DNA from: Streptacidiphilus sp. 4-A2
GTDB lineage: Bacteria > Actinomycetota > Actinomycetes > Streptomycetales > Streptomycetaceae
Direction of reading: 5' to 3'
DNA length: 64,000 nucleotides
NCBI GenBank assembly: GCA_014284505.1
Contig: JAAFYY010000001.1
Coordinates: 8,710,295-8,774,294, forward strand
Positions 1 to 10,780 of this stretch are shown piece by piece; position 1 is the stretch's first letter, and every line of letters begins with the position of its first letter. Position numbers and translations under genes: made by a program. The notes beneath the pieces were generated by a model that did not search any database, was not told where the DNA came from, and worked only from the letters and a program-made list of their open reading frames with translations.

Positions 1-122
1 GGCTTTGGGTCACGTTCCGCCATCTATTGGCCGCAGGGGTGGATCCCTCTTGCGCGGGAGCCGCTAGCGTAAGGAGAACTGACGGACAGTCAGATCTGCG
101 GACGAGACGGTGGGAGGGTTCC

Positions 123-807
123 ATGACCAGAGGTACCGGGGCGCTGGCGCGCGGGGTTCGGCGGCTGACGATGCGGCTTCCGGCGGCGCGGAGCCGGGGG
201 CTCTCCCGGCCGGAAGGGCGACCGCCCGACGCCGGGGCGCGGTGGCCGGGCTGGGTGTGGCGTCCGTGCTCGTCCTGGTCGCGGCCTGCGGGAGCTCGAC
301 GTCCAGCGCGAGCCCGTCCGCGTCCAGCGTGTCCACGCCCACCACCGCCGCGGCCATGCCGACGACCGCGCCGCCGACCACCGCGGCCGCCGCCCCGGCC
401 GCCTGCACTGCGGCCCTCGCCCCGATGGTCACCGGCAGCGGACCGGCCGACACCGCCACCGCGGCCAAGGCGGTCGCCGCCGACTACCAGAAGTTCTTCG
501 ACCCGGCGACGGCGTCCACCACCAAACTCGGGCTGCTCCAGAGCGGGACCTCCTTTGTGCCGGTGCTGGAGAGCTTCGCGAGCAACAAGCTCGCCGCGGC
601 CGCCACCGTGACCGTCACCGCGGTCGACTTCACCGGGGCCACCGCCGCCGACGTCACCTACAACCTGTGCGAGAGCGGAGCCGCGGTGCTCCCGGACTCG
701 GCCGGGAAGGCAGTGCTGGCGGCGGCGTCTGGCAGGTCGCCGACGCCACCTTGTGCGGGCTGGTCAAGCTGAACAACGGCGGCGCGGCCGTCCCCGGATG
801 CTCCTGA
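123..807 (+). CDS. Putative lipoprotein, unknown function (frameshifted)
   Basis: A small secreted lipoprotein. The hydrophobic run ending in VLVAACGSS is a lipobox (Cys about residue 60), followed by a Ser/Thr/Pro/Ala-rich linker and a globular domain of about 130 residues. I chose the ATG at 123 because GGGAGGG lies just upstream; this needs a frameshift near 235, since the lipobox frame opens instead from a GTG at 110. A second frameshift lies near 716-722: the other frame continues as GGVWQVADATLCGLVKLNN to a TGA at 805-807, giving a natural C-terminus with a paired Cys. The domain resembles actinobacterial low-molecular-weight lipoproteins with a VWQVADATLC ending; the ligand is unknown. 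Confidence 0.6.
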
Positions 808-812
808 ACCGG

Positions 813-852
813 CGACACCGGCGACACCGGGGTCACCGGCGACACCGGGGTG
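813..852 (+). repeat. Short GC-rich tandem repeat between two lipoprotein genes
   Basis: About three copies of a 12-15 base unit built on GGCGACACCGGG/TCACC lie between the stop of the first lipoprotein and the likely GTG start (850) of the next. It leaves no room for a normal ribosome-binding site, so the downstream start is uncertain. Confidence 0.5.
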
Positions 853-2277
853 ACCGGGCTCTTCGAGGTGACCAGGACGACCGGAGCGTCCGGGGCGCTC
901 GGGACGTTCGGGCCCTCCGGGGCCGGGAGGAGCAGCCGCGCCGGGCGAGGCGTACGCTGGCGGGCCGGGCGGCGGGCACGGCGGTGCCGCTGCTCGCCGC
1001 CCTGCTGCTGGCCGGCTGCGGCAGCCGGCTGCCCGACCGCGACTTCGGCGGTCAGCCGGGCGGATCCGCCGCGTCCCCGCCCGCCGCGCCGATCACCGTG
1101 GGCATCATCACCTCGCTGTCCAGCCCGCTCGGCGTGGACGCCTTCAGCGGCCCGCTCTACGGCGCGCAGGCGTACTTCCGCGCCCTGGATGCCTCCGGGG
1201 GCTGGACGGGCACCAGATCCGGGTGATCAGCTGCGACGACAGCGGGGACGGCGGCGACAACCAGACATGCGTTCACCAGCTGGTCGACCAGGACCGGGTG
1301 GTGGCGCTGGTGGCGGGCAGCGAGCTCGACTACGCCGGCGCCGCCTACGTCAGCGCCCAGCATGTCCCCGACATCGGTGGCGAGCCCATCACCACCGTCT
1401 ACGACCAGTACCCCTACCTCTACCAGATCTACGGCAGCTCGGAGCCCCGTGACGGCTCCGCCCCGGGCTGGGACGGGACGGAGTACCAGACCACCGAGGT
1501 CTACCGGTACTTCAAGCAGAAGCTGGGCCTGCGCCGGGCGACCGTGGTCGCGTACGACCAGGCCGACTCCGCCCGCTACGCCGCCGAGCTGGTGCAGGGG
1601 CTGCGGGCCGAGGGCTACCAGGTGCAGAGCGAGACGGTGGACTTCGCGCTGCCGGACTTCGCGGCGGTCGCCGCGGAGATGAAGGCCCAGGGCACCCAGC
1701 TGCTGATGGACGCGATGGACACCCGGGGCAATATCGGCCTGTGCCAGGCGATGGCGGCGGACGGGGTGACCGTGGCGGCGAAGGTGACCAACGTCCAGAA
1801 CTGGTCGGAGCAGGTCCGGCAGGACTACGCGGACGTCCCCGGCTGCCGCGACGTGCTCTGGGCGACCGCCGACAGCCGGAACTACGACGATGTCGGCTAC
1901 CCGGCGGTGGCGGCGTTCCGCGCGGCGATGCAGCGCTACTACCCGCAGCGCGCGGCCCTCATGTCGCAGTGGGAGCTGGAGGGCTGGGCGGCGGCGCTCT
2001 GGTTCTCCGACGCGGCCCGGTCCTGCGGCGGCACGGTGACCCGGGCCTGCGTCAACAGCTTCATGGAGCGGCCGCAGCCCTATGACGCCGACGGACTGCT
2101 GATCCCCACCGGTTTTGTGCCCAGGCCCGCGCCCACCGGCCTCCAGCGGGCCTGCCTGGACGTGGCCCGCTGGGAGGACTCGGCCACCGTGCGGGGAGTC
2201 CGGGCGCCTGGGTCACCGAGGTGCCGGACATGGACACCGACTGCTTCGAGGTGCCCGCCCTGCCCTTCCGCCCCTGA
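850..2277 (+). CDS. ABC-type branched-chain-like substrate-binding lipoprotein (Peripla_BP_6 fold)
   Basis: An extracellular solute-binding lipoprotein of about 470 residues. The signal sequence ends in the lipobox LLLAGCGS at about 1000-1020. The mature part begins ITVGIITSLSSPLG, and residues equivalent to 100-400 show the two-lobe fold of branched-chain amino-acid receptors (EVYRYFKQKLGLRRATVVAYD, LMDAMDTRGNIGLCQAM, QWELEGWAAALWFSDA). The reading frame changes near 950, 1215 and 2200; the true C-terminus is read in the frame ending ...CFEVPALPFRP, stop 2275-2277. No permease or ATPase gene lies nearby, so it may be an orphan receptor or sensor. The ligand cannot be told from sequence. Confidence 0.7.
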
Positions 2278-2368
2278 GCCCGGATTCGGATGCCCGGACT
2301 TTGCGGCTGGGTCTCTGCGGCCTGTCCCCACGGCCCGGGCTCTGTGGCCCGGCCTGTCTGGAGACCGT

Positions 2369-2412
2369 CACGGCCCGCGTGCGCCGGGGAATCCCGGTAC
2401 GCGCGGGCCGTG
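2369..2412. terminator. Strong bidirectional hairpin between convergent genes
   Basis: A near-perfect inverted repeat (CACGGCCCGCG plus CCGGG in each arm, interrupted by a 4-base bubble, loop GAAT) lies between the convergent ends of the binding protein (2277) and the membrane protein (2467). It can act on both transcripts. The rest of the 190-base gap shows no gene. Confidence 0.75.
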
Positions 2413-2466
2413 GCGCCGCGGGAGCCGTGGCGGTGGCAGGCAGGGCGACGGCAGACAGGCAGGGCC

Positions 2467-4811
2467 TCAGCGGGCGTCGGCCTCGATGGAGCGGTCGTCG
2501 TGGCCGTGTGTCTTCCGGTAGCGCGCCTTGGCCTTCTCCCGGGCCTCGGCCAGGACCTTGGCCTTGGCGGCCTGGGCCTGGAGCGCGGAAACCGTCTGCT
2601 GGCTCGGGCCGACCCCGATCAGCTGGGTGGACAGGCTCATCGGCTGCGGGGTGACCGCGCGCAGCAGGATCCGGTCGGTCACGCCTGGCCCGCCGACACC
2701 TTCCTGGGGCGCGAGCAGGACATAGACGGCGCTCTGCCCGGCGCCGAGCACCGCCGGACCGGACAGCACCGCCAGTAGGGCGAGGTCGCGCCGGTGCTGG
2801 TGGCGAAGTGCGGGCTCAGCGGATTGCTGGAGGTGTTGGTGATGTCGACCGTCAGCCGTTGCAGCACATCGGTGAGCGCGAGCGCCCCGGCCCCGTTGCT
2901 GCCGCTCATCGCGGTGATCCGCATCTTCAGCGGCGGCGGGGTCACCACCGCCGCGAACAGCGACAGCAGAGCCGGCGCGAGTACGACCGGCACCAGCAGT
3001 GCCCGCGCCGTCCTGGCCCGGAGCCACCGCGGCCGCGGCTGCCAGGCGTGGTCGAACTCGACCGAGCTGACGGTCGCCGCCGCCATCACCCACAGCGGGA
3101 CGGTCAGGTCGAAGTAGTCCTCCTGGGAGCGGGTGGACAGGTAGAAGACCAGCCAGGGCATCACCGCGACAGCCAGCCCCAGCCGCCGCGGGAACACCAC
3201 GAGCAGCAGCAGCATCGCCGCCCGAGCAGCAGCCCGGCGTCACTGTAGAGACTGAGGTCTCCACTGCCGGACCTGAAGTAGTACGAGATGCCCACCAGGC
3301 CCTGGCCGCTGGGGATCGCCTTCTGGAGCATCGGGGCCAGCACGCCCTGCAGCCACGGCTTGGGGCCCTGGAGGATGAACGGCAGGTTGATCACCAGAGC
3401 GACGCCGGCGGTGATGGCGACATACCGGCCCACCACCCGGGCGGCGTCCCGCGCGGGCATCTCGCCCCGGCGGATCATGAACATGCCGACCACCAGGAAC
3501 GGCGCCAGGAACCAGGTCAGCTGGTGCAGACAGCAGGCGATGCCCAGGCAGGCCGCCTGCACCACGCCCCAGCGTCCGAGCCGCCCGCCGCGTCCGGTGC
3601 GCTGCCAGTAGGCCACCACCACCAGCAGGAACGGCAGCTCCATGCAGCCGGGATAGCCCATCTCGGCGTAGTTGGGCAGCCAGCCGAAGCCGTAGCAGAC
3701 GATCACGGCCACCGGCCGCCAGGCCACCGGCAGCAGCAGGAACATCACCAGCGAGGCCAGCACCAGCATCGCGGTCGCGGCGATCCCGGCCGGAGGGTGG
3801 CTCAGGCCCAGCGCCATCGGTACCGAGGTGAAGATCGGGCCGAGCGGCGGGTAGTCGAGACCGGTCGCGGCGCCGCCGTTCATCAGCGGAGTGGTGCCGA
3901 CATGGAACATCTGGAAGATCTGCGGCCACTGCGTGCCGTAGATGTGCCCCCCGTGCAGCAGCGTCTTCGCCGCCATATGGATGAGCGAGCCCTCGTCCGT
4001 GCCGTAGTAGACGTGGGTGGAGTTGGCGGTGGCGGGTGGTTTGGCGGCGGTCACCGTGTAGAAGCGGTTGACGCACTCCAGCGCCGCGACTGCCAGCACC
4101 GAGCCGTCCACGATGGTCATCGCGCGACGGGTGCGCACCGACAGCCCCAGCACGCCCAGCACGATGATCGAGCCGTAGTAGAGCATGACCACGATGGCGT
4201 GGTTGTGCTCGTTGATGACGGTCCGGTTCCACATGTCCTGAGTGCCGATCAGCATGCTGGAGCAGGCCAGCACGGTCAGCATTCGGTTCATCTGCGCCGG
4301 CGGACGACGCAGGCTGCCGGGCGTGGTCTCCCCGGCGCCGAGCAGGCGAAACGCGCTGCGCACCCGGGCGCGTCGCCCGCGCGCCCGGCCCAGCGGCCGG
4401 GGACCGCTGTCGCCGGTGGCGGTGGCGGTGGCGGCGGCGGTGGCGGTGGTCTTGGAGGCGGCCGTGGGGTGGCCGTTGAGCTGGCCGTTGTGATCCGGCT
4501 CGGCCCGGGGCCTGGGTCGGACCGCCCGTGCTGTCCGGACCGCCCAAGCCGCTCGGGCTGTTCAGGCCATTCGGGCCGGGGCCTTGGCCGGTCTGCTCTG
4601 GGCCGACCTGGCCGATCCTGGCCTTTGTCTGGCCGGTCTGGGCGGGACCCGTCAAACCGGGGACGCTCTGCGTGGCCGTACGGCCGTCAGCTGCGGTGGT
4701 CGACGTGGCAGAGATTGTCGGCTCTGCCGCGCCGGTTTCGGTCGAGGCGGACGATGCGGCAGGGCCGGTCGTGTCGGCCGAATCGGCATCGGCAGGGGAA
4801 ACTGGGGGCAC
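2467..4811 (-). CDS. Polytopic membrane protein, GT-C glycosyltransferase-like (frameshifted)
   Basis: A large membrane protein of about 780 residues. The first 140 residues are low-complexity Ala/Thr/Gly/Pro and probably disordered. Then come about ten hydrophobic segments. A conserved GLDYPPLGPIF motif in a luminal loop is like the YPP motif of GT-C/DUF2029 polyprenyl-phosphate-sugar transferases. The C-terminus is a charged Ala/Lys helix. At least three frame changes occur (about 4515, 3220 and 2780); one region is the GGTGGC-type hexamer repeat at 4417-4452. The GTG start at 4811 is weakly supported. A role in glycosylating cell-surface polymers is inferred from fold class only. Confidence 0.55.
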
Positions 4812-5110
4812 TGGCGCATTTTGACACGTCCGAACGCACCGCCTGTGGGTGGCACTGTTTCTTCATACTCCGTTCTCAATCGGTTGACCAGGTCTGACGC
4901 CCCCTAAAAGCAACCTGGCGGCCATCACCCGTACGAGCGGCACCCCGCCGTTCGGGGGGTGCGAAATGGCCGGTCGGAGGGGTCAGCGCGGCCGCGGCAG
5001 CTGAACCGGAGAGGAAGCGCGGACGAAGCCGGAGCACATGTACGGGTGAACCGCAGGCAGAGGCGAGAATGACGAAAGGGGAGTAGTCGGATGGAGAGAG
5101 GGAGAAGCTG
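4812..5110. other. Divergent intergenic region
   Basis: Separates the minus-strand membrane protein from the plus-strand thioesterase and must hold both promoters. A hairpin with GCACCCC/GGGGTGC arms lies at about 4939-4961. I see no convincing -35/-10 pair. Confidence 0.4.
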
Positions 5111-5966
5111 ATGGGCAATCCTGTGGACAATCTGGTCGATCTGCTCGACCTGGAGCAGATCGAGACCAATATCTTCCGTGGTCGCAGCCCGGAGGAGTCG
5201 CTGCAACGGGTCTTCGGCGGGCAGGTCGCCGGACAGGCGCTGATCGCGGCCGGCCGCACCGTCGCCCCCGACCGTCCGGTCCACTCGCTGCACGCCTACT
5301 TCCTGCGACCCGGTGTCCCCGGCGTGCCGATCGTCTACCAGGTGGACCGCCTGCGCGACGGCCGGGCCTTCACTACCCGCCGGGTCCTCGGGTGCAGCAG
5401 GGGCGCACAATCTTTGCCCTTACCGCCGATTTCCATCTTCCCGAACCCTCACCTTTCGAGCACCAGATCATGGCCCGACGGTGCCCGGACCGGAGGATCT
5501 GCCCAGCGCGCTGGACGAGGTCGGCGACGTCCTCGGTGAGATCCCTCCGTTCATCAGCCGCCGCCAGCCCTTCGACCTCCGCTACGTCGACCGCCTGCGC
5601 TGGCGGCAGGAGGAGCTGGAGGGCGTCGAGCCGAAGGTCGCGGTCTGGCTGCGTACCAACGGCCGGCTCGGCGACGACCCGCTCGTCCACGCGTGCGCGG
5701 TCACCTACGCGAGCGACATGACCCTGCTGGACGCGGTCCGGGTCCCGGTCGAGCCGCTGTGGGGCAAGCGCCACTTCGACATGGCCTCGCTGGACCACGC
5801 CATGTGGTTCCACCGTCCGTTCCGCGCGGACGACTGGCTGCTGTACGAGCAGGAGTCCCCGGTCGCGGTCGGCGGCCGGGCCTGGCCCGCGGGCAGCTGT
5901 TCGACCGCGAGGACGGCTGTGGTGTCGGTGATGCAGGAGGGACTCTTCCGCCGGATCGCCGACTGA
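5111..5966 (+). CDS. tesB: Acyl-CoA thioesterase II
   Basis: Cytoplasmic double-hotdog thioesterase that hydrolyses medium/long acyl-CoA to fatty acid and CoA. The ATG at 5111 has GGAG seven bases upstream. Family signatures are clear: VFGGQVAGQALIAAGRTV near residue 40, VHSLHAYFLRPG near 60, and the second hotdog DPLVHACAVTYASDMTLL with SLDHAMWFHRPFRADDWLLY. The C-terminus ends VVSVMQEGLFRRI, as in TesB. Length is about 285 residues, normal for the family. The frame changes near 5390, 5480 and twice at 5880-5920, but all motifs survive. The MFS transporter 160 bases downstream is probably co-transcribed. Confidence 0.85.
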
Positions 5967-6127
5967 GCGAGAGCGGTGCGGGGGCGGCCTGACGCCGGCC
6001 GGGGTCCGCCGCCTGTCCCCGCCTGCGCCCGTCGCTCCCTGCGACTCCCGCCGCTCCTGCCACTCCTGTCGGGTCGTGGGGACGGACCCTGTGGTCCGGC
6101 GGGGCCGGCGTCGGGGGAGGATGTCAC

Positions 6128-7635
6128 GTGCCCAGTGACCAGCTCTTGCCGCCACCGCCCCCCGGCCCCCGTCCGATATCCCCAGCTGCAACCCCTTCAC
6201 CTGAATCATCCATATCGGCCGTGCCATCCCAATCATCAGCATCATCCGTACCGCATCGGGCTTCAGCCTCAGCCGACACGCTCGACCAGGCCCACCCACC
6301 ACAGTCATTCCAGTCATCCCCATCAAATGCCGGGGTGCCCTCCGGCCCTGCCGACCCCGCCGCCCTTGCCCCGCCGCGCCGGGGCGGCTGCGCAAGCTGG
6401 CCGGCACCGCGCTCGCGGACATCACCCCGCTGCGCACCAGTGCCCACTTCCGGCTCTGGTTCGGGCAGAGCGTGTCCTCCATCGGCCAGCAGATGACCGC
6501 GCTGGCGATCTCCGTCCAGGTCTACGCGCTCACCGGTTCGACCTTCGCGACCGGCGTGGTCGGACTGTGCTCGCTGGTGCCGCTGGTCATCTTCGGCCTC
6601 TACGGCGGGGCGATCGCCGACACCATGGACCGCCGCCGGCTCGGGCTGTTTCGGCGCGACCGGCCTGGCAATCCTCTCCACCGGACTGGCCGTGCAGGCG
6701 TTCCTCGGAGTCCGGCAGGTCGAGTGCTCTACGCGGTGGTCGCGCTCCAGGCGGTCTGTTTCGCACTCAACGCGCCCGCCCGCGCCTCGATGGTGCCGCG
6801 CCTGGTCCCGGCCGAGCAGTTGCCCGCGGCCAATGCGCTGTCCACGGTCAGCATGAACCTGGGACTGACCGTCGGCCCGATGCTCGGCGGGCTGCTCATC
6901 GGCATCTGGAGCTACCAGGCGGCGTACCTGATCGACGCGCTCGCCTTCGGCGCGTCGCTGTACGCGATGTGGCGGCTGCCCGCCATGCTCCCGGACGCCG
7001 CCCCCGGCGGCGGCCGTAAGCCGCGTACCTCGGTCCTGGACGGCCTGCGCTTCCTGCGCGACCGCCCCAACCTGCGGATGAGCTTCCTGGCCGACCTCGC
7101 CGCGATGGTCTTCGGCATGCCCCGGGCACTGTTTCCCGCCCTCGCCGCGGTGCTGTACCACGGCAACGCCGGCACGGTCGGCCTGCTGGCCGCCGCCCCG
7201 GCCGTGGGCGCCCTGCTCGGCGCGCTGTTCTCCGGCTGGGTGAGCCGCGTGCACCGGCACGGCGTCGCGGTCATCCTCGCGGTACTCACCTGGGGGCTGT
7301 CGATCGCCGGCTTCGGCCTCTCCCGCTACCTCTGGCTCGGCCTGCTCCTGCTCGCCGTCGCCGGAGCGGCGGACACCGTCAGCATGATCTTCCGCAACAC
7401 GATCATGCAGGCCGCCGCCCCGGACGACATGCGCGGCCGGCTCCAGGGCGTCTTCACCGTCGTGGTCGCGGGCGGCCCTAGGCTCGGCGACTTCGAGTCA
7501 GGCACGGTGGCCCAGCTGACCACCCCCACCTTCTCCGCCGTCAGCGGAGGCGTCGCCTGCGTCGCCGCGATGCTTGTCCTGGTCCTGCGCTACCCCACCT
7601 TCGCCCGCTACGACGCGCGCACCCCAACCCCCTGA
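6128..7635 (+). CDS. MFS transporter (efflux family)
   Basis: Twelve-helix major facilitator transporter of about 500 residues, probably a proton-driven drug exporter. A Pro/Ser-rich N-terminal tail (about 75 residues) precedes LRTSAHFRLWFGQSVSSIGQQM, the usual start of this MFS group; the motif A region is GLYGGAIADTMDRRRLGL. The frame changes near 6380, and a pair of compensating indels spans 6645-6725: the middle frame there reads GATGLAILSTGLAVQAFLG, a normal helix. The GTG at 6128 is the best start but lacks a strong ribosome-binding site. It follows tesB on the same strand. Substrate unknown. Confidence 0.75.
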
Positions 7636-7751
7636 CCTGCCTCTCCCTCCCCCGTCCCCCCTCGCCAAAGCCGTGCGCGAGCACCACCCCACGTGCTGTA
7701 TTGTTCTTCCTGTGCCCGGGAGACCGGGGACAGGCCGCAAGGCAGCAGCCT

Positions 7752-7825
7752 CGGGACGTGGCGCAGCTTGGTAGCGCACCTGACTGGGGGTCAGGGGGTC
7801 GCAGGTTCAAATCCTGTCGTCCCGA
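7752..7825 (+). tRNA. tRNA-Pro (anticodon GGG)
   Basis: A complete cloverleaf: acceptor CGGGACG/CGTCCCG, D-stem GCGC, anticodon stem CCTGA/TCAGG with loop CTGGGGG (anticodon GGG at 7786-7788), T-arm GCAGG-TTCAAAT-CCTGT, discriminator A7825; CCA is not encoded. Its last 43 bases (7784-7826) recur at 17601-17643, so this gene is a likely integration site. Confidence 0.95.
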
Positions 7826-7826
7826 C
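7784..7826 (+). repeat. Candidate attL: 43-bp repeat overlapping the tRNA-Pro 3' half
   Basis: Identical to 17601-17643 except for T7807 versus C17624, and in direct orientation. Site-specific integration into a tRNA 3' end regenerates the tRNA and leaves such a duplicate at the far boundary. This marks the left edge of a 9.8-kb island. Confidence 0.75.
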
Positions 7827-7849
7827 TGGACAAGTGTCCATAGTCGCAG

Positions 7850-7889
7850 CTCAGGGGCTGTATCTGATTCATCAGATACAGCCCCTGAG
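7850..7889 (+). terminator. Terminator of tRNA-Pro
   Basis: A perfect 18-bp stem (CTCAGGGGCTGTATCTGA and its complement) with loop TTCA lies 24 bases after the tRNA. A second hairpin, GGATTGGGAGC/GCTCCCAATCC with a 5-base loop, lies at 7928-7954. Confidence 0.85.
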
Positions 7890-7970
7890 TCGTTTCCAAC
7901 CCGTAGAGCCCCGTTCAGCCTGGGAGCGGATTGGGAGCAAATCGCTCCCAATCCTGTAGGGCTCATTTAT

Positions 7971-9107
7971 TCATCGCTGCACTTCAAGCGGCATAGCGGT
8001 ACTCGTTGATGGCACCTCGAGTACGCGGGTGCGGAGCAGTCGGCGATCGTGGCCGATGCCGGGTGGCGTCTGCTGTGACGCGTCGGGCGGCAGTTGGCCT
8101 CGGGATCGGTGCGGCCGATGCTGGTTGTAGTGGTCCGCGAACTCGGCGAGGACTCTCGTGGCGTGGGATGCGTTCGTGATCAGGACGTGGTCGAGTGCCT
8201 CACGGCGTACGGTTCCGATCACCCGCTCGCAGTGGGCGTTCATCTTGGGCGCGCGTGGGGCGCTGAGCAGGACTTCTGTGTCCTCGGCGGTGAAGACGGC
8301 GTCGAAGGAGGCGGTGTACTTGCTGTCCCGGTCGCGGAGCAGGAACCTGACTTGCCCGCCGCGATCGGCCAGCGCTGTGGTGAACTCGCGGCCTGCTGGA
8401 CCGCCCACTGCCCGGTGGGATGCGCGGTCACGGAGGTGAGGTGCAGCCGACGGGTCCCGTGTCCAGGAAAGCCATGGCGTAGAGCGGGGCCGAGCGCGGT
8501 GTCGAGGTGGAAGAAGTCTGCTGCGACGATGCCCTCGGCCTGGGCGGTCAAGAACTCTGTCCAGCTCGGTCCGTGACGTCTTGGTGCCGGGTCGATCCCG
8601 GCTGCGTGCAGGATGTTCACACCGTGCCCGACGCCATCGGATGACCCAGCCGCGCCATCTCACCCTGGATGCGCCGGTGCCCCCACCGGGGGTTCTCTCG
8701 GGCCAGGCGCAGGACCAGCTTCTTCAGAGCTGCGGACGACGGTGGACGTCCGGCGCGTGAACGGCGCGCGCTGTAGTCCCACTTTCGGGCGATCAGCTTG
8801 CGTGCCAGGCCAGCACCGTGCCCGGGTGACGGGGAAGACACGGGCCCAGTGGTGCCGGGGTATCAGCGAGGACAGGCGGAGAACCAGAACCGGTCCGCCG
8901 GCTCGTAGCGCACGGGCGAGGTCAACTGTCGGCGTAGCACCGCGTTCTCGTGCCTCAGGACCAGCACTTCTGCCTCCATCGACGCCTCTCGTCGGAGCAG
9001 CAGCTCCGGCAGTGACAGGAGTCCGAACAGCGCGATATACCAGCGACACGATCACGGGCACAGCCTCGCAGATCCACGAGTCGCACGTATCTCACCTGCA
9101 GCGATGA
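7971..9107 (-). mobile_element. Insertion sequence A (about 1.14 kb, rve-type transposase)
   Basis: Bounded by 11-bp perfect terminal inverted repeats, TCATCGCTGCA at 7971-7981 and TGCAGCGATGA at 9097-9107, enclosing one transposase gene. The right-hand repeat recurs at 10282-10292 and, inverted, at 17312-17322, showing more copies or remnants of this family nearby. Confidence 0.7.
7984..9061 (-). CDS. Transposase/integrase core protein of IS A (frameshifted)
   Basis: Reconstructed over several frames it is a standard actinobacterial IS481/IS3-like transposase. The N-terminal helical part has VLRHENAVLRRQL; the HTH part has LVLRLARENPRWGHRRIQGEM; the catalytic domain has GIVAADFFHLDT (first Asp), RFLLRDRDSKYT (second Asp) and APKMNAHCERVIGTVRREALDHVLI (Glu). 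The end reads INEYRYAA. Frame changes lie near 8990, 8870, 8640, 8460-8390 and 8020. All three catalytic residues survive, so inactivity cannot be concluded if the indels are assembly errors. Confidence 0.7.
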
Positions 9108-9111
9108 CTTC

Positions 9112-9471
9112 TTGAGCCCCTCAGGTTCTCGCGGGCCAGGCGCAGGATCAACTCCCGTGTCTTTTCGGTATCGGCGGCCGACCGGGACATTTGCGGGGTA
9201 GGCCACCTGTCGGCGATCAGCTCACGGTGCCAGCGCAGCAGCCTCGCCGGAGTGACGAAGAAGCTGCTCCGGCGATCCCTGGCAGCAGCCTCGACAAGGA
9301 GGCCAGCAGTACCCGGTCGCCGGCTCCAGTCTCGGTTGGCGATGGCGCTGGAGTACCGCGAGCTGGTGCCGCAGGACAGCAGTTCAACATCCTTCGCCGC
9401 GCGCCCAGCAGCCTCAGGCCCGCCAGCTCCAACGACCTACGCGTCAGCAGATAGATCCAGGACCACCGCAT
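9112..9471 (-). pseudogene. Transposase N-terminal fragment (second lineage)
   Basis: Starts MRWSWIYLLTRRSLELAGLRLL, then, with frame changes, reads a segment like VTPARLLRWHRELIADRWPT, and stops in LILRLAREN directly against the end of IS A at 9107-9112. This is the first third of an rve transposase of a different subtype. The catalytic domain is absent, so it is a true truncation. Confidence 0.6.
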
Positions 9472-9539
9472 GCCTCCTCATCATGCTCGAGCTGCCGCAT
9501 CCCGCAGAGAAAACGCTGCAGGTGAACGCCAGAACTCGA

Positions 9540-10292
9540 GTTTCACGCGGGGCAGGCAAAGTTGCGCGGCCTGCTGGGTCGCTCATTCTCCGGTGGGGTG
9601 GGCGGTGCGCCGTGATGTGAAGGCGACGGGTGCCGTGTTCGGAACGCCATGGCGTACAGGCGGGTGCCGGGCACGTGTCGACGTGGAAGAAGTCCGCGGC
9701 GATGACGCCCTCGGCTTGGGCGGTCAGGAACTGTCGCCAGCTTGGTCCGGTTCGGCGCGGGGCCGGGTCGATGCCGGCGGCGGTCAGGGTCTCCCAGACC
9801 GTGGACGGCGCTATCGGATGCCCGAGCCGGCGAGTTCGCCCTGGATACGGCGGTGGCCCCACTGGGGATTCTCGTTGGCCAGGCGCAGCAGCAGCTTCTT
9901 GAGCGCGGTGGCTGTCGGTGGTCGACCGTTGCGTCCCCGGCGGCGGAGTAGTCCCACTTGTTGGCGATCAGCCTGTGGTGCCAGGCCAGGAGCGTACGGC
10001 GTGACGGGGAAGATGTTCGCCCAGCGGCGGCGGGGGATCAGCGCGGACAGTGCGGAGAGCCAGAACCGGTCGCGGGCTCGTAGCGGACTGGTCCCTTGAG
10101 CTGACGGCGCAGCACCGCGTTCTCATGTCGCAGCACCAGGAGCTCGGCGTCCTTGGCGGTGTCCCGGCGCAGCACGACACCTGGTATGGACGGCAGGTGC
10201 GGGCGCGCGGTACAGCAGGGACACGATCACCAGCGTCAGCATTCCAGTCACCGCCGACAGCCACAGGCAACACCACTCAGCTGCAGCGATGA
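9540..10292 (-). pseudogene. Truncated insertion sequence B, same family as IS A
   Basis: Its right end carries TGCAGCGATGA (10282-10292). The reading runs from MLTLVIVSLLYRAPA through LLVLRHENAVLRRQLKGPVRYEPA and HRLIANKWDY to GIDPAPRRTGPSWRQFLTAQ, AEGVIAADFFHVDT and EHGTRRLHIT. It then breaks off at about 9540 before the second catalytic Asp. The remaining catalytic half and left inverted repeat are missing. Several frameshifts are present too. Confidence 0.65.
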
Positions 10293-10339
10293 CTTTCGAG
10301 CGGTACATGCCGTAGACAGCGACAGTTTTCCCAGGTGAG

Positions 10340-10780
10340 ATGTGTGGCCGTCGCTCGGTAGCATGCTCGGACCGTCGTGTCGGTCGGGCGTGGGCGGAGG
10401 TGGCGGATGCCGTCGTGTTGGGAGTGCAGGAGCGGCGCGAGCGGGTGGCTGCTGGCCCGGGCGGGGAGCTGAGGGCCGAGTTGGAGCGGGTTCAGGCCGC
10501 TGTGGTGGAGGCCGAGCAGGCCGCGCGGCGCGCCGTCATCGCCCGGGAGGAGACGGTGGAGGCGCTGGCCGAGTTGGCGGATCAGGCAGCTGTGGCTGAG
10601 GTGTCGGCCGGTGGATCGGTGGTGGAGCCGGTCGCGGGCGTGGCTGGCCCGCGGGTCGAAGCTCCCGTATGGCGGGTGGGCTTGGAGGCCGGTGTGCTTC
10701 CGTCGGACTGCGAGCGGATCGTGGCCTTGGTCGAGCGCGACGCCGCCGATGGTGGGCAGGGGGTCCGGGCGGGGGGCTCC
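10340..10780 (+). pseudogene. Fragment of a coiled-coil protein, possibly IS-associated
   Basis: A plus-strand reading with a plausible amphipathic helix (ELRAELERVQAAVVEAEQAA followed by AVIAREETVEALAELADQ) and then LEAGVLPSDCERIVALVE. The latter resembles the start of a small winged-helix segment found in transposon-associated actinobacterial proteins. Similarity fades at about 10760, where the end of the lasso B2 gene lies on the opposite strand. It may be the left-over N-terminus of a gene cut by acquisition of the lasso cluster. Low confidence. Confidence 0.3.

Noticed and set aside
3524..4897. Plus-strand reading rich in His/Arg/Gly opposite the GT-C-like protein
   Set aside because: Antisense shadow; composition is low-complexity and the minus strand carries membrane helices and a YPP motif.
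7541..7966. Minus-strand reading containing RQDLNLRPPDPQ across the tRNA
   Set aside because: This is the well-known spurious translation of a tRNA antisense strand, not a gene.
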